This document shows positions 50,520-62,430 of a stretch of DNA of 64,000 nucleotides, in pieces. The position numbers were made by a program, and so were the translations under genes. How positions within the stretch are numbered: the first letter of the stretch is position 1; every line of letters starts with the position of its first letter. A model generated the notes under the pieces. The model saw only the letters and a list, made by a program, of their open reading frames with translations. It was not told the DNA's origin and ran no database searches. Location: contig QANU01097938.1 in assembly GCA_003254905.1 (NCBI GenBank), forward strand, positions 107,664-171,663, in the 5' to 3' direction. The DNA comes from Nissolia schottii (taxonomy: Eukaryota > Streptophyta > Magnoliopsida > Fabales > Fabaceae).

Positions 50520-50900
50520 GACATCAAAGTTGTTTTGGATCTTGAAAAATTTGCTTGATTGAATGATGGAGCCTAATTATGGTAGGATGATCTGTTTGAA
50601 TGACACTATATACCACAGATGAAAAGGTAAGATGAAGGATCTACTGTTCGTTAAAAAATTACATCTTTTGATGTTTTCTACATAGAAATCAAAGAATAAA
50701 TCTGATGAAGACCGGACTTTTAAGCACGAGATGGTTTGTGATTTTATTCAACAATGGGTAGATGATAATTTTTTGAATCATATTGTTAATGATTCACATG
50801 CTAAAACTTTATGGGAAAAGCTTGAAAATTTGTATGCCTCCAAGATTGGGAAAAACAAATTACTTTTTATCATCAATACAAGCAACCTCTTAAATGAATT
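50520..50900 (+). pseudogene. Ty1/copia gag fragment
   Basis: The frame near 50525 gives VVLDLEKFA before a stop. The frame 50731-50890 gives IQQWVDDNFLNHIV, then AKTLWEKLENLYASK and NKLLFI, the typical gag (UBN2/retrotran_gag) segment of plant copia elements. The two parts are in different frames or separated by stops, so the piece is dead. No LTRs recognised around it. Confidence 0.65.
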
Positions 50901-50999
50901 TTTGATTTTGGCCATTTCAATCCTTCTCCTCTCATATTTCAATAATTCTATTTGCCTTAATTTCTTTGTTAGTTTGGAAAGGTCAATTATATGTTAGTT

Positions 51000-52400
51000 T
51001 ACTAATCTCTCCCTCCGGTGAAGATCTAACCCACCTATGGCCATTTTTACCATCTCTGACTCAACGACATTTGTAAAGCGTCTATTTTTTAATGCCCTAA
51101 ACCGAGCCAAATAATCATCTACAGGCTCTACACTTCCTCTTCTCACTATGAACAAGTCCGTTAGATTAATTTTGGTCTCGCCCCTAAAAACTTGCTCGTG
51201 AAAACGTTGTTTTAATTGAACCCGTGTATGGATTGAATTACGACAAAGGTTTGAGAACCAAGTGAAAACATTTTGTGAGTGAGGAGGGGAAGTATCTCAT
51301 CTTTAGATACTCATTGGTGGCCACTTCCCCAATCTCTAAAGTGTACCTAGCCACATGCTCAATGGTCGACTTACCACTTTCCCCAAAAAACTTAGTGAGT
51401 GCTTTTGGGGACTTCCAACCCCCAGGCATTTCTATTTGGTGAACATACTCCGGGAACACCAACTCAAAAAATGTTTAGTTAGCGTACCCAACATTGAAAC
51501 TGAACCGGTTAAGTATTTGCCCAACCATTCTAGTAATGTTTTGGTGCCACCTAGGTTATTTTTGCCTTATTCTATTTGCTATTTCTTCAGGGTTCTGATG
51601 GCAACCTACTAGGTCAACTTCATTGGGCACGACCTTTTCCCCTGGGGTCGGTATTTCTCGTTGGCCATAACGACTTTGAGGCTCGTTTATATTCATCATA
51701 GCAGTGATCCTATTAACTTGCCTTGGAAGTTGTTTGATCCTGTGATTGTTATCATGAACCACACGATTTATGATTATGGTAATTTGTTGAGTCATCATGT
51801 TGGCTAACTCATGATAGTTCTCTAAGGTGTTGCCTTTGAATTGTCAACGACTCGACCGTATGGATTGGTTAATTTGTGGGCATTATTCTTGACATCTCAG
51901 GATAAATGGGGCCTCCCCTAGGCCCACATGCCACATTTGGAAACGCTGCCATATTAGACGCGACATACCCCCATAGGCTAAATTTGGAAAAATGGTCTTC
52001 GTTATTGCTGTGTACGAGGAGTTTTGATATTGATATGGATAGTTTTGTATATTCGACCCTTGGGTACCCATTGGGGGTACATATCCTAGAGGTGTGTAAT
52101 CCTGAGGTAATATTTACGGGGAAACCGATCCACTAGCCATATTGCTAATATTAGGGGGATAATGAAATATTTCTTTCCTCTCGTGTTTGGCATATTTGTG
52201 TCAACACAGGATCTATCGACACAGGCAAGGAAGGGTGAACAGAATTAATCTCACCCTTGTGTTAACGTCTGCAGAAGAAGCCATTTGTGATGCTGCAGTA
52301 CCACTTTGAAAACGCATAAAATGACGTTAAACACAAGTATTCCAAACCAAATTCTCATAGATAGGGTCCTACTGGACGTGCCAATTTGTTTTATGGGAAT
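51000..52400 (-). pseudogene. Ty3/gypsy gag region and leader, minus strand, broken
   Basis: On the minus strand, leader DNA with TTGGCACGTCC at about 52375-52390 is followed by a gag N-terminal part (Gln/Asn-rich frame 51798-51556). Then comes the gag core: frame 51462-51238 has KFFGESGKSTIEHVARYT and EYLKMRYFPSSL, and after a frame change about 51215-51090 has FHEQVFRGE ... DYLARFR, the usual end of the retrotransposon gag domain. Protease, RT and integrase are absent. Several frame breaks. Confidence 0.65.
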
Positions 52401-53400
52401 TTTGGTCCATAAATGATTATGGATCGTTCACCATAAAAATCAAATAAAGTTTTTGTAAGATAGGGATTACAAAGTAATTCCTCCTATGTCAATGTGGACC
52501 CTTTTAGCATAAGTGCGAGTTTGGAAGAAGATAGAAATTATCAATGATAAAGAATAGTTGGAATAACTTTGGATATTGTATAAATACAAGATCGAATTGA
52601 TGAATAACAAACAAAGTAAAAGAACTTGAATGAAAAATCACTAATCCTATGAAATTGAAAGACGAAAAAAATAAATAAAAAAGAAATTACTTGATTCTTC
52701 TCCTAAACTCGAAAAGTCTCTTGGAACATGTATGAGTGTGTGAGAATTCACAAGTGCTTCTTCCGATTTGATTCATCCCCGGGCGTCCTATTTATAAGCT
52801 TCATGGTCCTCATGCATGCTCGCCATGTGTACACCGACCGGTTGGCACTTGCTCCCGCATCTCCACTTCGTTCACTTAGCGGAATCTTCATTAATCATTC
52901 TTTTGAAGTGTGCGCACGTTTCTTATAATTGCTAAACACTTCTCTATTGGCTCCACTTTCTGCGTAACTTCCTTAATTTAAAATTTTAGTATTTCAAAAG
53001 TATGCGCCAACGGTTACTCTTTTCTTTATAGCCTTCTAATGGAAGACAAAAATGACAACTATTACCAACCTCTAAAATTTATTCAAGTTTCAGAGAGGAT
53101 TTCCCATTTTTAGGTCACCTGAGCGATCTTATCTTCATGATCCTCACATTTGTCGACCATTTCATACCATTTTATCATTAGCTCATTACTTGTCTATGGC
53201 TTCAATCATTATTCATTTATTTGGTTGACACTTATACCCTTTGGTTCCTTTAAGGTCGACTGACATTGTTGACTTGCATCGTCGAGATTGATGAACAATG
53301 TTGATTGGTCTTATTCTATCTTAGATGACTTGTTAGTCATTCTTGTCCTTTTAATATTCCCTTATATTTTACTTAAATATCCTTGTTTCAAAACTCTTGT
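52400..53400 (-). mobile_element. Probable LTR of the minus-strand gypsy element
   Basis: It is adjacent to the leader of the gag region and non-coding. On the minus strand CTTATAAATAGGACGCCCG (about 52777-52796) looks like an LTR TATA box and cap region. The outer edge and target duplication were not found. Confidence 0.4.
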
Positions 53401-53825
53401 ATTTCCTTATGCATTATTTTTGGTATAACACAATCATATTGAATTTCCCTCATCCTAAATATGATGTTTAGAGTATTGATCTCGCAATTCTTTCATTTTC
53501 TAATATTTTTGAGAATTGAGTTGTGATTTAACAACGATGTCATTGCTGACTATATCTTTTCCTTCCTATAAGACACATTTATCTCCTGCTTATGTGTGAC
53601 GGTATTTAATAAAACCATTTGATTTACTTTGTTGCTTCTCTTTGTTTTTATGTTTTCTACTGTGCTAATTACTATATATGCTTAGAAATTTCTTATGCAC
53701 GTGTGTGTCTCTCTGAGGTTGTTGTGGAATCTACCACTTAAATTGATGGTCTTGTTTTTGTTTTGAAATTGAAGATTGCAAGCTAAAGCCCCATCCAACG
53801 AAGCGAAATCTGATTAGCACTGACG

Positions 53826-54390
53826 GTTGCATGAATTTGAAGGAAAGCCTGAATGCTAGACCATTTTTAATTTTATATATACATATGGCATGTGATTTGC
53901 ACATGTGGAGGCAGGCATGTGCTTTTGTTCTATAATGCTCCGAATCCCATCTTCATGTGCAAGTAATTAGTTTTTAGAAATTAGTCTTCTTTTGTAGGCT
54001 ATAGAATAGTAGTTGCTGATCTTGTAAATTAATCATCATAAGCTACTTATTTTTTTAATATGATTTGTATTTTTAACAGGAAATATCAAATATTCAATTA
54101 TTACAACGATATGCCACATAATTTTTATTAAAGAATCTGGAAATAAATTGGTCCTTATATATTTCACTTAACTTTTGAAATCAATCTCCTATTTGCAGCA
54201 ATAAAGTTTTTGGTCCGAAGCACCTTGATTTTGGTTGCTCTTTGTATGATCACGCACAGGCTTGCAGTGGTCTTCTTGGATCCAAAAAGTTCCTTGTTGG
54301 GCTTCTACTTAGCTATATTGGGCTGCACTTTCTTGGTATTCTTCTCATTTGTTAGGCCTAATAAACTAAAAATTAGCCTGCTCTCTATCA
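53826..54390 (+). repeat. Copy 2 of the local duplication
   Basis: See copy 1 (46686-47910). Copy 2 is shorter because it lacks the LTR-like piece and parts around it. An open frame at 54210-54497 overlaps it but resembles no known family. Confidence 0.65.
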
Positions 54391-54644
54391 ACTTTGACTT
54401 TGTCAATGAGCTCATAGCACATGAAGAAATCCATAACTTCTATTTAAAAAAAAAAAGCGTTGATGAATTTTTTTTTATTGAAAAATTAACATTTTGAAGT
54501 CTTTAACACATTGAAAATATGAAAAATTTTACATTCTAATTTTAACTCGTTAAATTTAAAAAAAAAATATTACTCTCTACTCTTCGTTCTTAATTGCCTT
54601 TGTTCATCTCCTTTTTGCCTCGTGTGCAATCCCCCACCTAGTGT

Positions 54645-55062
54645 GTGTCTCTTTCCTCCATTGTTATAGTGCAAACCATGAATTTCAACAAGTCTAAAGC
54701 ATCGGAAAGGCCTCCAAATGCAACGGTGGCTCTAGTCAAGAGTACTTTGCAACAAAGTTTCATGAGTGGCGACGACAGATCTTCAACTCAACAACTAGTT
54801 GGTGGCAACACCAACTCTGTCAAGGGAACATCTTCGTCCCATCATAAAAAAGATTCTCATTCAAATACAATTGTTGGATATGCCTGAAAATTTCAAAACA
54901 AAGGAACCAAGACTCCAAATCAAGGCAACTTTTGGGAAGGTCATGTTGAGGATGACAATTGGGTACTGGGATTACCGACCAACAAGTAATCTTCCCCGAG
55001 TTAGGATGTCGAGTCTAAGTTTTGTTATTTTTATTCCACTTTATTTTATGTCTCTTCTTTAG
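54645..55062 (+). pseudogene. Unassigned coding-like remnant with a frame change
   Basis: Frame 54645-54887 gives a hydrophilic Ser/Thr/Lys-rich protein (MNFNKSKASERPPN ... SHHKKDSHSN). Directly after its stop another frame gives NKGTKTPNQGNFWEGHVEDD then NWVLGLPTNK and a stop. Composition of both parts looks protein-like and the switch suggests a frameshift. About 150 bases later come AATAAA-like words. I do not recognise the family; it could be a gag-like or retrocopy remnant. Confidence 0.3.
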
Positions 55063-57519
55063 CATTTTCATATTCTTTGCTGTTATGTCAGTTGGGAAAT
55101 CCCTCTGCGTTAAAATTCTAAGTTTGGTGCTAGGACCTCCTTGTATTTGTTACTCATTTGATTAATAAATGCAATATTTTACCTTTGAAAAAATAAATTC
55201 ATCAAGATATATTGTGTGTCTATATATTAATAATATAAGAGTAATGTTATATCCTCTTAATTCATTCTTCTCATTATCCTCCTTTGTGCATTAAATAAAG
55301 TAATAATTAGTTACTTATTAAGATTTTTATGTGTTGATTGTATTTTTTTAAAGTAAATTAATTTGAATTTTGCTAACAAGTGTCATAACGGTACTTGATA
55401 AGGAGGTTAAACTCCATTCGATCCACTTTATCTGACACTTTTACATTTTTGGTATATTGAAAAATTAATGTATCTAGACACAATTATTGTCCAAATATAT
55501 TATTTTTTCAATGTACTAAAAAAGTGAAAGTGACACAGATCCTTAGAAGAAGTAAAGTTTTGGTCGTATTTAATGTTATTTATGTGTGTGAAACTTTAAA
55601 TGCTTACCCTTCTATAAATATATTTCAACTTTAAAATCCTTAACAATGACCTTAAAACACTTATTAGTTTTTTCCCAATTCATTTAGTACTCTTTATTCT
55701 CTAATAACTAACCACCATTCAATTTTAATATATTCACAGATAACTATTTATTTCTTTAATCTAGATAATATTTTTTTTTGTAATATAGTATTATTAAATG
55801 TAAGGAGAGGAAGTGAGTGTGTAAATCAAAGATAATAAATAAAAATAAATATACTAAATTTGAGTAATTTTGTAAAGTATATTTCTCAATTTTTTTTTAC
55901 TTTACAAATTTTCAACTATTTTTTTAAGTATCATCGCATTACTCAAAGTGAATAGATAATAATAAAAAAAAAAACAGAAATAAGAGATCACGCATTACGT
56001 TACACTTTACACGAAAATTATATGATTCATTCAATCACATTAAAGTTTGACCGGTCTCAGAAAGACCCAAGCCAACCGCATCAAAGGCATACGTCTGGCC
56101 CACACTTGTTACGTGGCACTCTAACCAGACAGGTGCAGTCAGAGAGGTGAGAAATCACTTCCAAAAAAAAAAAAAAAAGGTTGAGAAATGGGAACACAAT
56201 CACAAAACTCGTCTCTCTCAATTTTCCCACGTGATCATTAATTTCCATCATGGATACACCGTCGTCTCCTCTTATAATCCTCCAATGTCGACCATACTGC
56301 CACCTGTAATATCATCATCACCATCATAATATCCCTCAACAACATTCTACACCTTTCAATCGAATCCAAATTTGTCTACCTACCATAAGGTTTATCACTA
56401 CCAAGTTATTTCTTATGATAGTAGTATAGTTTTACAGACTAAATCGTTAAATTGAGTAATTGCATAATTACCCTTTGTCACATTAAATACCCGAACATTC
56501 GGCTAGAAGAAAAGAGATACTAGTAGTACCTAATTGAGATTAATGTTCCTATATATTTTAAACCTTGAATTGATTCACTGTTTGAAAGTGCTTAAGAATA
56601 TGAACAAAAGCTTTACATCATGATCTCAAAAAAAGCAAAAGCACTTATATATAAAGTAGTACAGGTTGTACCGACTCAACAGTGAACAATATGGGTAAAA
56701 TTAAAAGGCTGCGGGAAAGCCACGTGTGTATTTGTTTGATTTGGGCCAGTTTAAGACAACACAAGGGATGTTGTTGTATAAAATTAAGCACGTGAATGGA
56801 CGAGTCACATTATCCATGAGCTTGTAAATAATTTGAGACCAGGCTTATGGTTATGGGTATTCGGAAAAGAACAATCAAAGCACGAAATGGATAAACATTT
56901 ATGTATTCGATCAATTTATTGAAATTGGACTAGGTGAAAGTTCTTGGGGATGTTGTTTGACTGCATTAATGATATATCAGATTTTCTGGCTATTAGAAAA
57001 TTGAATCGGGTCTAACTCAACCCAAAAATTAGTTACAACAGTGATGATTGTCTCACATTTATAAACACGTGATAAACCATTGTTCCAAGTAATGTAGAAC
57101 TTAATACGTCCCCTCATGCTCAAGAACTAGACGTTGCTTGGAACTGACTCTGATACCATATTAAGGATCAACTTTCTCAAAAGTTTAAACTGATGGAAGA
57201 AGGCAATTTAATGATTATATATATTTGACATTGGCCTCACACATGGTTGAATTGTGATGGGTGATATGAAGGGCATAGTTGTTTTTTACAATATTATCTA
57301 TTAAAAAATGTTTAACTGTATTATACTACTGTTAATGTTAAAATAGTTTAGATAACAAAAAAAAAAAAGTAAAAATAGTTTTATAGTTCGATCGTTTAAC
57401 TATTTATTGTCACATAAATAAATGTCTGTCTCTCATATTTATCATCTTAAAAGTTTCACATACATATCTCAAAATTAAATAACAATATATAGTTCTTTTA
57501 TATTACATTACATAATGAT
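55063..57519. other. AT-rich spacer
   Basis: No gene recognised. 56040-56340 has more even composition (ACGTGG, CCACGTGATC) but no coding frame. Nothing bounded was found. Confidence 0.35.
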
Positions 57520-57708
57520 TAAACTCATTAAAAACTTGAGGGGTGTAGTTGAACAGTAGAGTCTCATCCTCTGTTAATCAAATGTCAGGAGTTTGATCAT
57601 TGACTTTGGGTATGGAGCAATCTAAAATTTTTTGGCTAATTGTTATTAGAATCACGCCAATGGATACCTTGGTCACGTAACAAAAAATAAAAAATAAACT
57701 CATTAAAA
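57520..57708 (+). mobile_element. tRNA-derived SINE with 14-bp target duplication
   Basis: The body 57534-57694 lies between perfect copies of TAAACTCATTAAAA (57520-57533 and 57695-57708). It starts CTTGAGGGGTGTAGTTGAAC (A-box region), has GGAGTTTGATCATTG (B-box position), then GGTATGGAGCAA, CACGCCAATGGATACCTTGG and an A-rich tail. This organisation matches tRNA-derived SINEs; I recall similar legume copies but cannot name the family. Confidence 0.8.
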
Positions 57709-58291
57709 GATTTAGTGATTATATAAAACTTTTGCGCTCGTCATCGCTTATAGTTTAGGGTTGTGTTTGGGAGAATAATAGTGGAAGGGAAATACAATAA
57801 GTGAAATGACCAAACTTATATGACTATTGTTTGGAAGCAATCTAGAGGGGAGTGAAATGGTTCAAGAGGGTCTCCTTATCCTTCTCTTGCTACTCAAAGT
57901 CTTGGGTTGCCTTGTCCCCCCTTGTCACTCAAAGCCCTAATTTTAAGACCCTCCAAATTGGTGAGTCAAGGAGAGAATGAGTATATATATATATTTTTGT
58001 TTTCCTCGTTAAACATCCAAACATAAAGATGACATTATTTGAGTCATCCCTTGCTTTATCTCCCCCACTAGCTTCCATATTAGTCATTCTATTTCAACTT
58101 TAGTAATACCCCACACATAACCTAAGTAGGTTGAATGGTGTTTCACGGGTCATTCCAATTTCCTATATTTGGTTTATAATTATATTGATGAAGGAAGAAA
58201 AATAAGAAAAAATAAAAACAAAAAGAATATTTATATTATGGATTTAAGTAAAAGAATGTAAAAAAAAAATCAAAGGAAAGAAAAATATTAT
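57709..58291. other. Spacer between SINE and solo LTR
   Basis: No gene. A (TA)n patch lies near 57982-57993. Confidence 0.35.
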
Positions 58292-58867
58292 TGTTACGAG
58301 CTAAAATCACAACCTAAACCCTACAATGGAGGAAGCTGGACCTCACATTCTCACGTGCACCTGCCAACCCAAGAGACAAGTTCCAAACACTTGCGCTAAC
58401 GGGAGGTTGTAACACAAGCTGGATGAGAGCAACCTACCAAGTGTGCTCAAGGGTGAAGGCCTAAGACCCCAGACCCGACTTGGTATATAACTCAGTCAAG
58501 ACGGAAACAATGCACCTTCCTAGATGTCCCTAACAGACTGCATGATCAAATCCAAGATAAGTGGGACAGATAAACATTCAAGATAAGCAGGAACAACTAT
58601 TTGAATTTTTCACAACTCTATCTCAAATAATCGACCTAACTCAACTATAAAAGTACATTGACCTAAGGTCACCAAGTATTACATCCTAGAACACTCACTA
58701 AAATCCTTGTGCTTACTTGAGCGTCGAAGTGCCTTTGCTTGAACACCTTGTCACATCTCACTCCCACCAGGAACTTAGTGTTAGAGCTTTCGTTAAGGCG
58801 CCTCCTCATACATCCACTGTTTTCAGGTAACCTCGCTCTTAAACTCGAGTTTAATTAGAACAATTAT
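58287..58867 (+). mobile_element. Ty3/gypsy-type solo LTR with 5-bp target duplication
   Basis: The LTR is 58292-58862 (571 bp), beginning TGTTACGAGC and ending GAACA, between ATTAT at 58287-58291 and ATTAT at 58863-58867. Inside are a TATA-like ACTATAAAAGTAC (about 58643), CTAAGGTCACC and TTGAGCGTCGAAGTGCC, the usual words of plant gypsy LTRs. No second LTR or internal region is present, so it is the product of LTR-LTR recombination. Confidence 0.75.
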
Positions 58868-59210
58868 CATGATTATTTTTTTAAATTTCAAATCGCGGAC
58901 TTTCTTTTCTCATTAATTTTATTTTTACTTTCTATTATCTCTTTTTTTCACACATGTGGACGCAAAATACTCCTCTAACATACGATTTTCTTTGCAAGTT
59001 TTTTACAACCTCACGTAGAAGTTTTCACTCATGGAAGGTAATGATGTGGTTTGAGGTCAAATTCGTATTATCATTTGCCTTCACTTTCCCCCTTTCTCTA
59101 CTTAATTACTCCACTATACGAATTAGGGGCTCCAACTAACCACACTTGATTGAAGCCATGGATGAGGTAGTGTGTCGAATGTGCTGAAGAAGAATCTGTC
59201 ATTGTAAGTG

Positions 59211-60123
59211 GAAGATGTTAAGAATAATTTATGTTAATGATTTGATTTGATTGATTTGATTCAATTATAATCTTTTAAATTGATTGTAATTTATTTTTGG
59301 CCGTTGTATTTTGGTCGTTGAGTCTTCAGCCTATAAATAAGCTCAGCCTCCTATGCAAAGTAACTCAGACAACTCAGATAATACAATTGTTATTTCTCTG
59401 TTATTTATCTCTCTCCTATATTTTTCTGTGCCTCATTTATCTATTTCTCCATGATGTTTAACATGGTATCAGAGCCATGGCACCCTCCGTGAGCAATCTC
59501 GTCTCCGCTACTTCCACCTTCGCCGCTCTTTCCTATTGCCATCATTGCCACCACCTTCGTCGCCTTTGCAGCCTTCATCGTCGCCTCCTGCCAGGTCCAC
59601 GCTGCCTGCCGCTGCCTCCGTGCAGTCTTCAATGTTGCCTATCATTGTTGCCTTTGCTGGGTCCGCCTAGCTCTCGATGTTGCCTTTGTTAGTTCCGTTC
59701 AACTCCTGATGTTGCCTCCGTTGTTACATTTGCTGGTTCCACCCAGCCACAGTTGCCTTCGCTGGTTCCGCCCAGTCTTTGTTGCTTTCGTTTTGTTGGT
59801 TCCGCTCCACTCAACCCTCCATTGAACTATGACAAGCTTAAAGCTCGGAGAGCTTTAACTTGAGGGAGGGTGTTAAGAATAATTTATGTTAATGATTTGA
59901 TTTGATTGATTTGATTTAATTATAATCTTTTAAATTGATTGTAATTTATTTTTGGCCGTTGTGTTTTGGTCGTTGAGTCTTCAGCCTATAAATAAGCTCA
60001 GCCACCTATGCAAAGTAACTCAGACAACTCAGATAATACAATTGTTATTTCTCTGTCATCTATCTCTCTCCTATATTTTTCTGTGCCTCATTTATCTATT
60101 TCTCCACGATGTTTAACAGAAGA
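59211..60123 (+). mobile_element. TRIM retrotransposon 1 (903 bp), complete
   Basis: 5' LTR 59216-59463 and 3' LTR 59871-60118, both 248 bp, TG...CA ends, differing at 6 positions by my count (about 2.4%). Target duplication GAAGA (59211-59215, 60119-60123). The primer-binding site TGGTATCAGAGC starts at 59464, directly after the LTR, and fits initiator tRNA-Met. Polypurine tract GAGGGAGGG at 59862-59870. The internal region is 407 bp and encodes no retrotransposon enzyme, so movement depends on another element. A short frame begins MAPSVSNL at 59477, 14 bases into the internal region, followed by degenerate GCTGGTTCCG-type repeats. Confidence 0.95.
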
Positions 60124-60289
60124 AAAAGAAATCGAAATCGTTGATGAAGAACCAAGGGATTCTGTGATTGGGGAAAACGCAACATTGGAAGCTAGCAATG
60201 ATCGACCTCATAGATGCAATGGTGTCGTCAAGAAAAAGCAAAAGCATGCGCAGCAGTGCTCTCTCGATCAAAGAGCTTTGATTCCATAA
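60119..60289 (+). pseudogene. Coding-like fragment interrupted by TRIM 1
   Basis: Right after the TRIM the open frame EEKEIEIVDEEPRDSV ... VVKKKQKHAQQCSL ends in a stop at 60289. Charged composition suggests former protein sequence. The flank before the TRIM (59150-59215) shares GAAGCCATGGATGA-like words with 60310-60330. The family is unknown. Confidence 0.25.
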
Positions 60290-61356
60290 CAACACCTGAT
60301 CAAAGCCATAGATGCCATGGGAAAGAGAGAACGTGAGCTTAAGCAAGAAAGTGAGTAAACTGCAAATGAATCTCTTGAGAGTTGTATTGCACATGAAATC
60401 TGTTATATACACTGAGGAAAACAAAAAAAGGAAATAACTAACTACGTGCCAAGGTGGCACTAGAACAACTAACATGTGATAAATATGAACTAAACTATGA
60501 GACTTGAAATATCTTATTTGTTTCATAAAACAACATTATAGATGCGACTTTTAAAATAATAGAAGTAAAAGTCAAAAAAGTATATGTATAATCAATGTAC
60601 AGTCAATGATTGTATAAAATAATTTATAGACATGTTATTGAAATTATAAATGGGTTAATCTATTCCATTGACCTCAAAGTTAACTAATATTACATATTAC
60701 CCTTCGGTTTGTCGTACTTATACCGACACTTTCACGCATCTATTTAGTGTCACGTTTACTAGACGAATCAGTGTTATATTCTATAAACATATATAAGGGC
60801 ATAAAATATAATATCACATAGCCTCATTCTTATCTCATATACCAAAACAAAAAGCATAACTTCAAGAAGGTGGTAAATGTGTTTGCAAATCATGAATTCA
60901 GGTGTCATATGGCCTAACTTTGGGGAAGGACTGTGTATTTCCATCTAATGTTAAAAAGAAATCATGATGAGGTGCATGGTTGTGTAACACGGTAAATTAT
61001 AAAGTTACACTTATTATATCAAGGTAAAAAATATATATTTTTAGTACTTTAATTACACCTGATTATTAGATTTGGTCCTTTAATTTTAATTTCATATATT
61101 CAATTTAGTCCTTATATGTTTCAAATTCTCATCATTTTAGTTTTTCTGAGTTTCAAATACTATCAATCTAACCCTTTTACATTTTAAATTGGTATTAATT
61201 TAGTCAATTTTTTTTTTTTTTAACTTTCGATTTGATTAGTGTCTCTAGCTTCGAGACTTATTTTGACTCCCTTAATCCTTTAAATTAACTCTTAAAGTTT
61301 TTATGAAAGTTTAGATTAATTTTTTGTTATCTTAAAAATGAATACCTAGTTTGATT
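60290..61356. other. Spacer between the TRIM elements
   Basis: No gene. 61035-61260 contains repeated TTTAGTCC/TTTGGTCC words, a pattern of common dispersed plant repeats. Confidence 0.35.
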
Positions 61357-62430
61357 CAAGTTCTTAAGAATAATAATATATATTTATATTTGTTTTGATT
61401 TGATATACATTATGTTTGATTTGATTTGATTATAATTTATTTTTGGCCGTTGTGTTTTGGCCGTTGAGTCCTCAGCCTATAAATAGGCTAACATTCTATT
61501 ATAAATTTAATCTCTGATATATAGAATCATGTTATCTTCTAACATGGTATCAGAGCCATGGCATTCTCCATGAACCTTCTCCTTTTCTCCCTCTGCCACT
61601 GCCATGGCATCTTCCTCTTGTGCAGTCCTCTTACACTGCCTCTCCCCACAGCCTCCTCCTCCTGGCGCCTCCCTCTAGCGTGCTGGTCTCTAATGGCACT
61701 GACCTCCGCACATTGCTCCGCACCACCAGAGCACCACGTGACCTCCTTAATTGTGGATGCTCGTAAGGTGGTTGATAAAATGCCTGAGAGTGTTAGCTGT
61801 GTAAAGATTCACAGCGTAAAGATTCACAGCCGCACAACCAAGATCCGTCGCCGTTGCCAGATCCATGCTATTCTCTAAGTTGCCTATTGCTGCGTCCGTG
61901 CAATCTCCGTAAGTTGCTTATTGCTGCCTCCGTGCAGTCTCTGATGTTGTCTGCTGCTGCCTCCGTGCAGTCTCCGATATTGCCTATTGCTGCCTCTGTT
62001 GTAGTCTCCGTAAGTTGCCTATTATTGCCTCCGTGCAGTCTCTGATGTTGTCTGTCACTGTCTCCGTGCAGTCTCCAAAGTTACCTATCGCTGCCTCCGT
62101 GCAGTCTCCGATGTTGCCTATCGCTGCCGCTGTGCAGTCTCCGATGTATTCCGTATAAGTCCTTGGCTTTGCTCTTGTTTTCTCTTAACAACCTTCACTT
62201 GTGACAAGTTAAAAGCTCGTGGAGCTTTAGCTTGAGGGAGGGTGTTAAGAATAATAATATATATTTATATTTGATCTGATTTGATATACATTATGTTTGA
62301 TTTGATTTGGTTATAATTTATTTTTGGTCGTTGTGTTTTGGCCGTTGAGTCCCCAGCCTATAAATAGGCTAACATTCTATTGTATATTTAATCTCTGATA
62401 TATAGAATCACGTCATCTTCTAACACAAGT
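61357..62430 (+). mobile_element. TRIM retrotransposon 2 (1064 bp), complete
   Basis: 5' LTR 61362-61544 and 3' LTR 62243-62425, both 183 bp; target duplication CAAGT (61357-61361 and 62426-62430). The first dinucleotide of the 5' LTR is TC, while the 3' LTR keeps TG, so a point mutation hit the 5' end. Primer-binding site TGGTATCAGAGC at 61545; polypurine tract GAGGGAGGG at 62234-62242. The 698-bp internal region has an ATG at 61558 (MAFSMNLLLF), again 14 bases in, and a 33-bp minisatellite. It shares the LTR core and the words before the polypurine tract with TRIM 1. Confidence 0.95.
61879..62145 (+). repeat. 33-bp minisatellite inside TRIM 2, about 8 units
   Basis: The unit is close to TTGCCTATTGCTGCCTCCGT then GCAGTCTCCGATG. 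Because 33 is a multiple of 3, one frame repeats an 11-residue pattern like LPIAASVQSPM. Units differ at a few bases and one carries CTGTTGTAG instead of CCGTGCAG. Confidence 0.85.
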
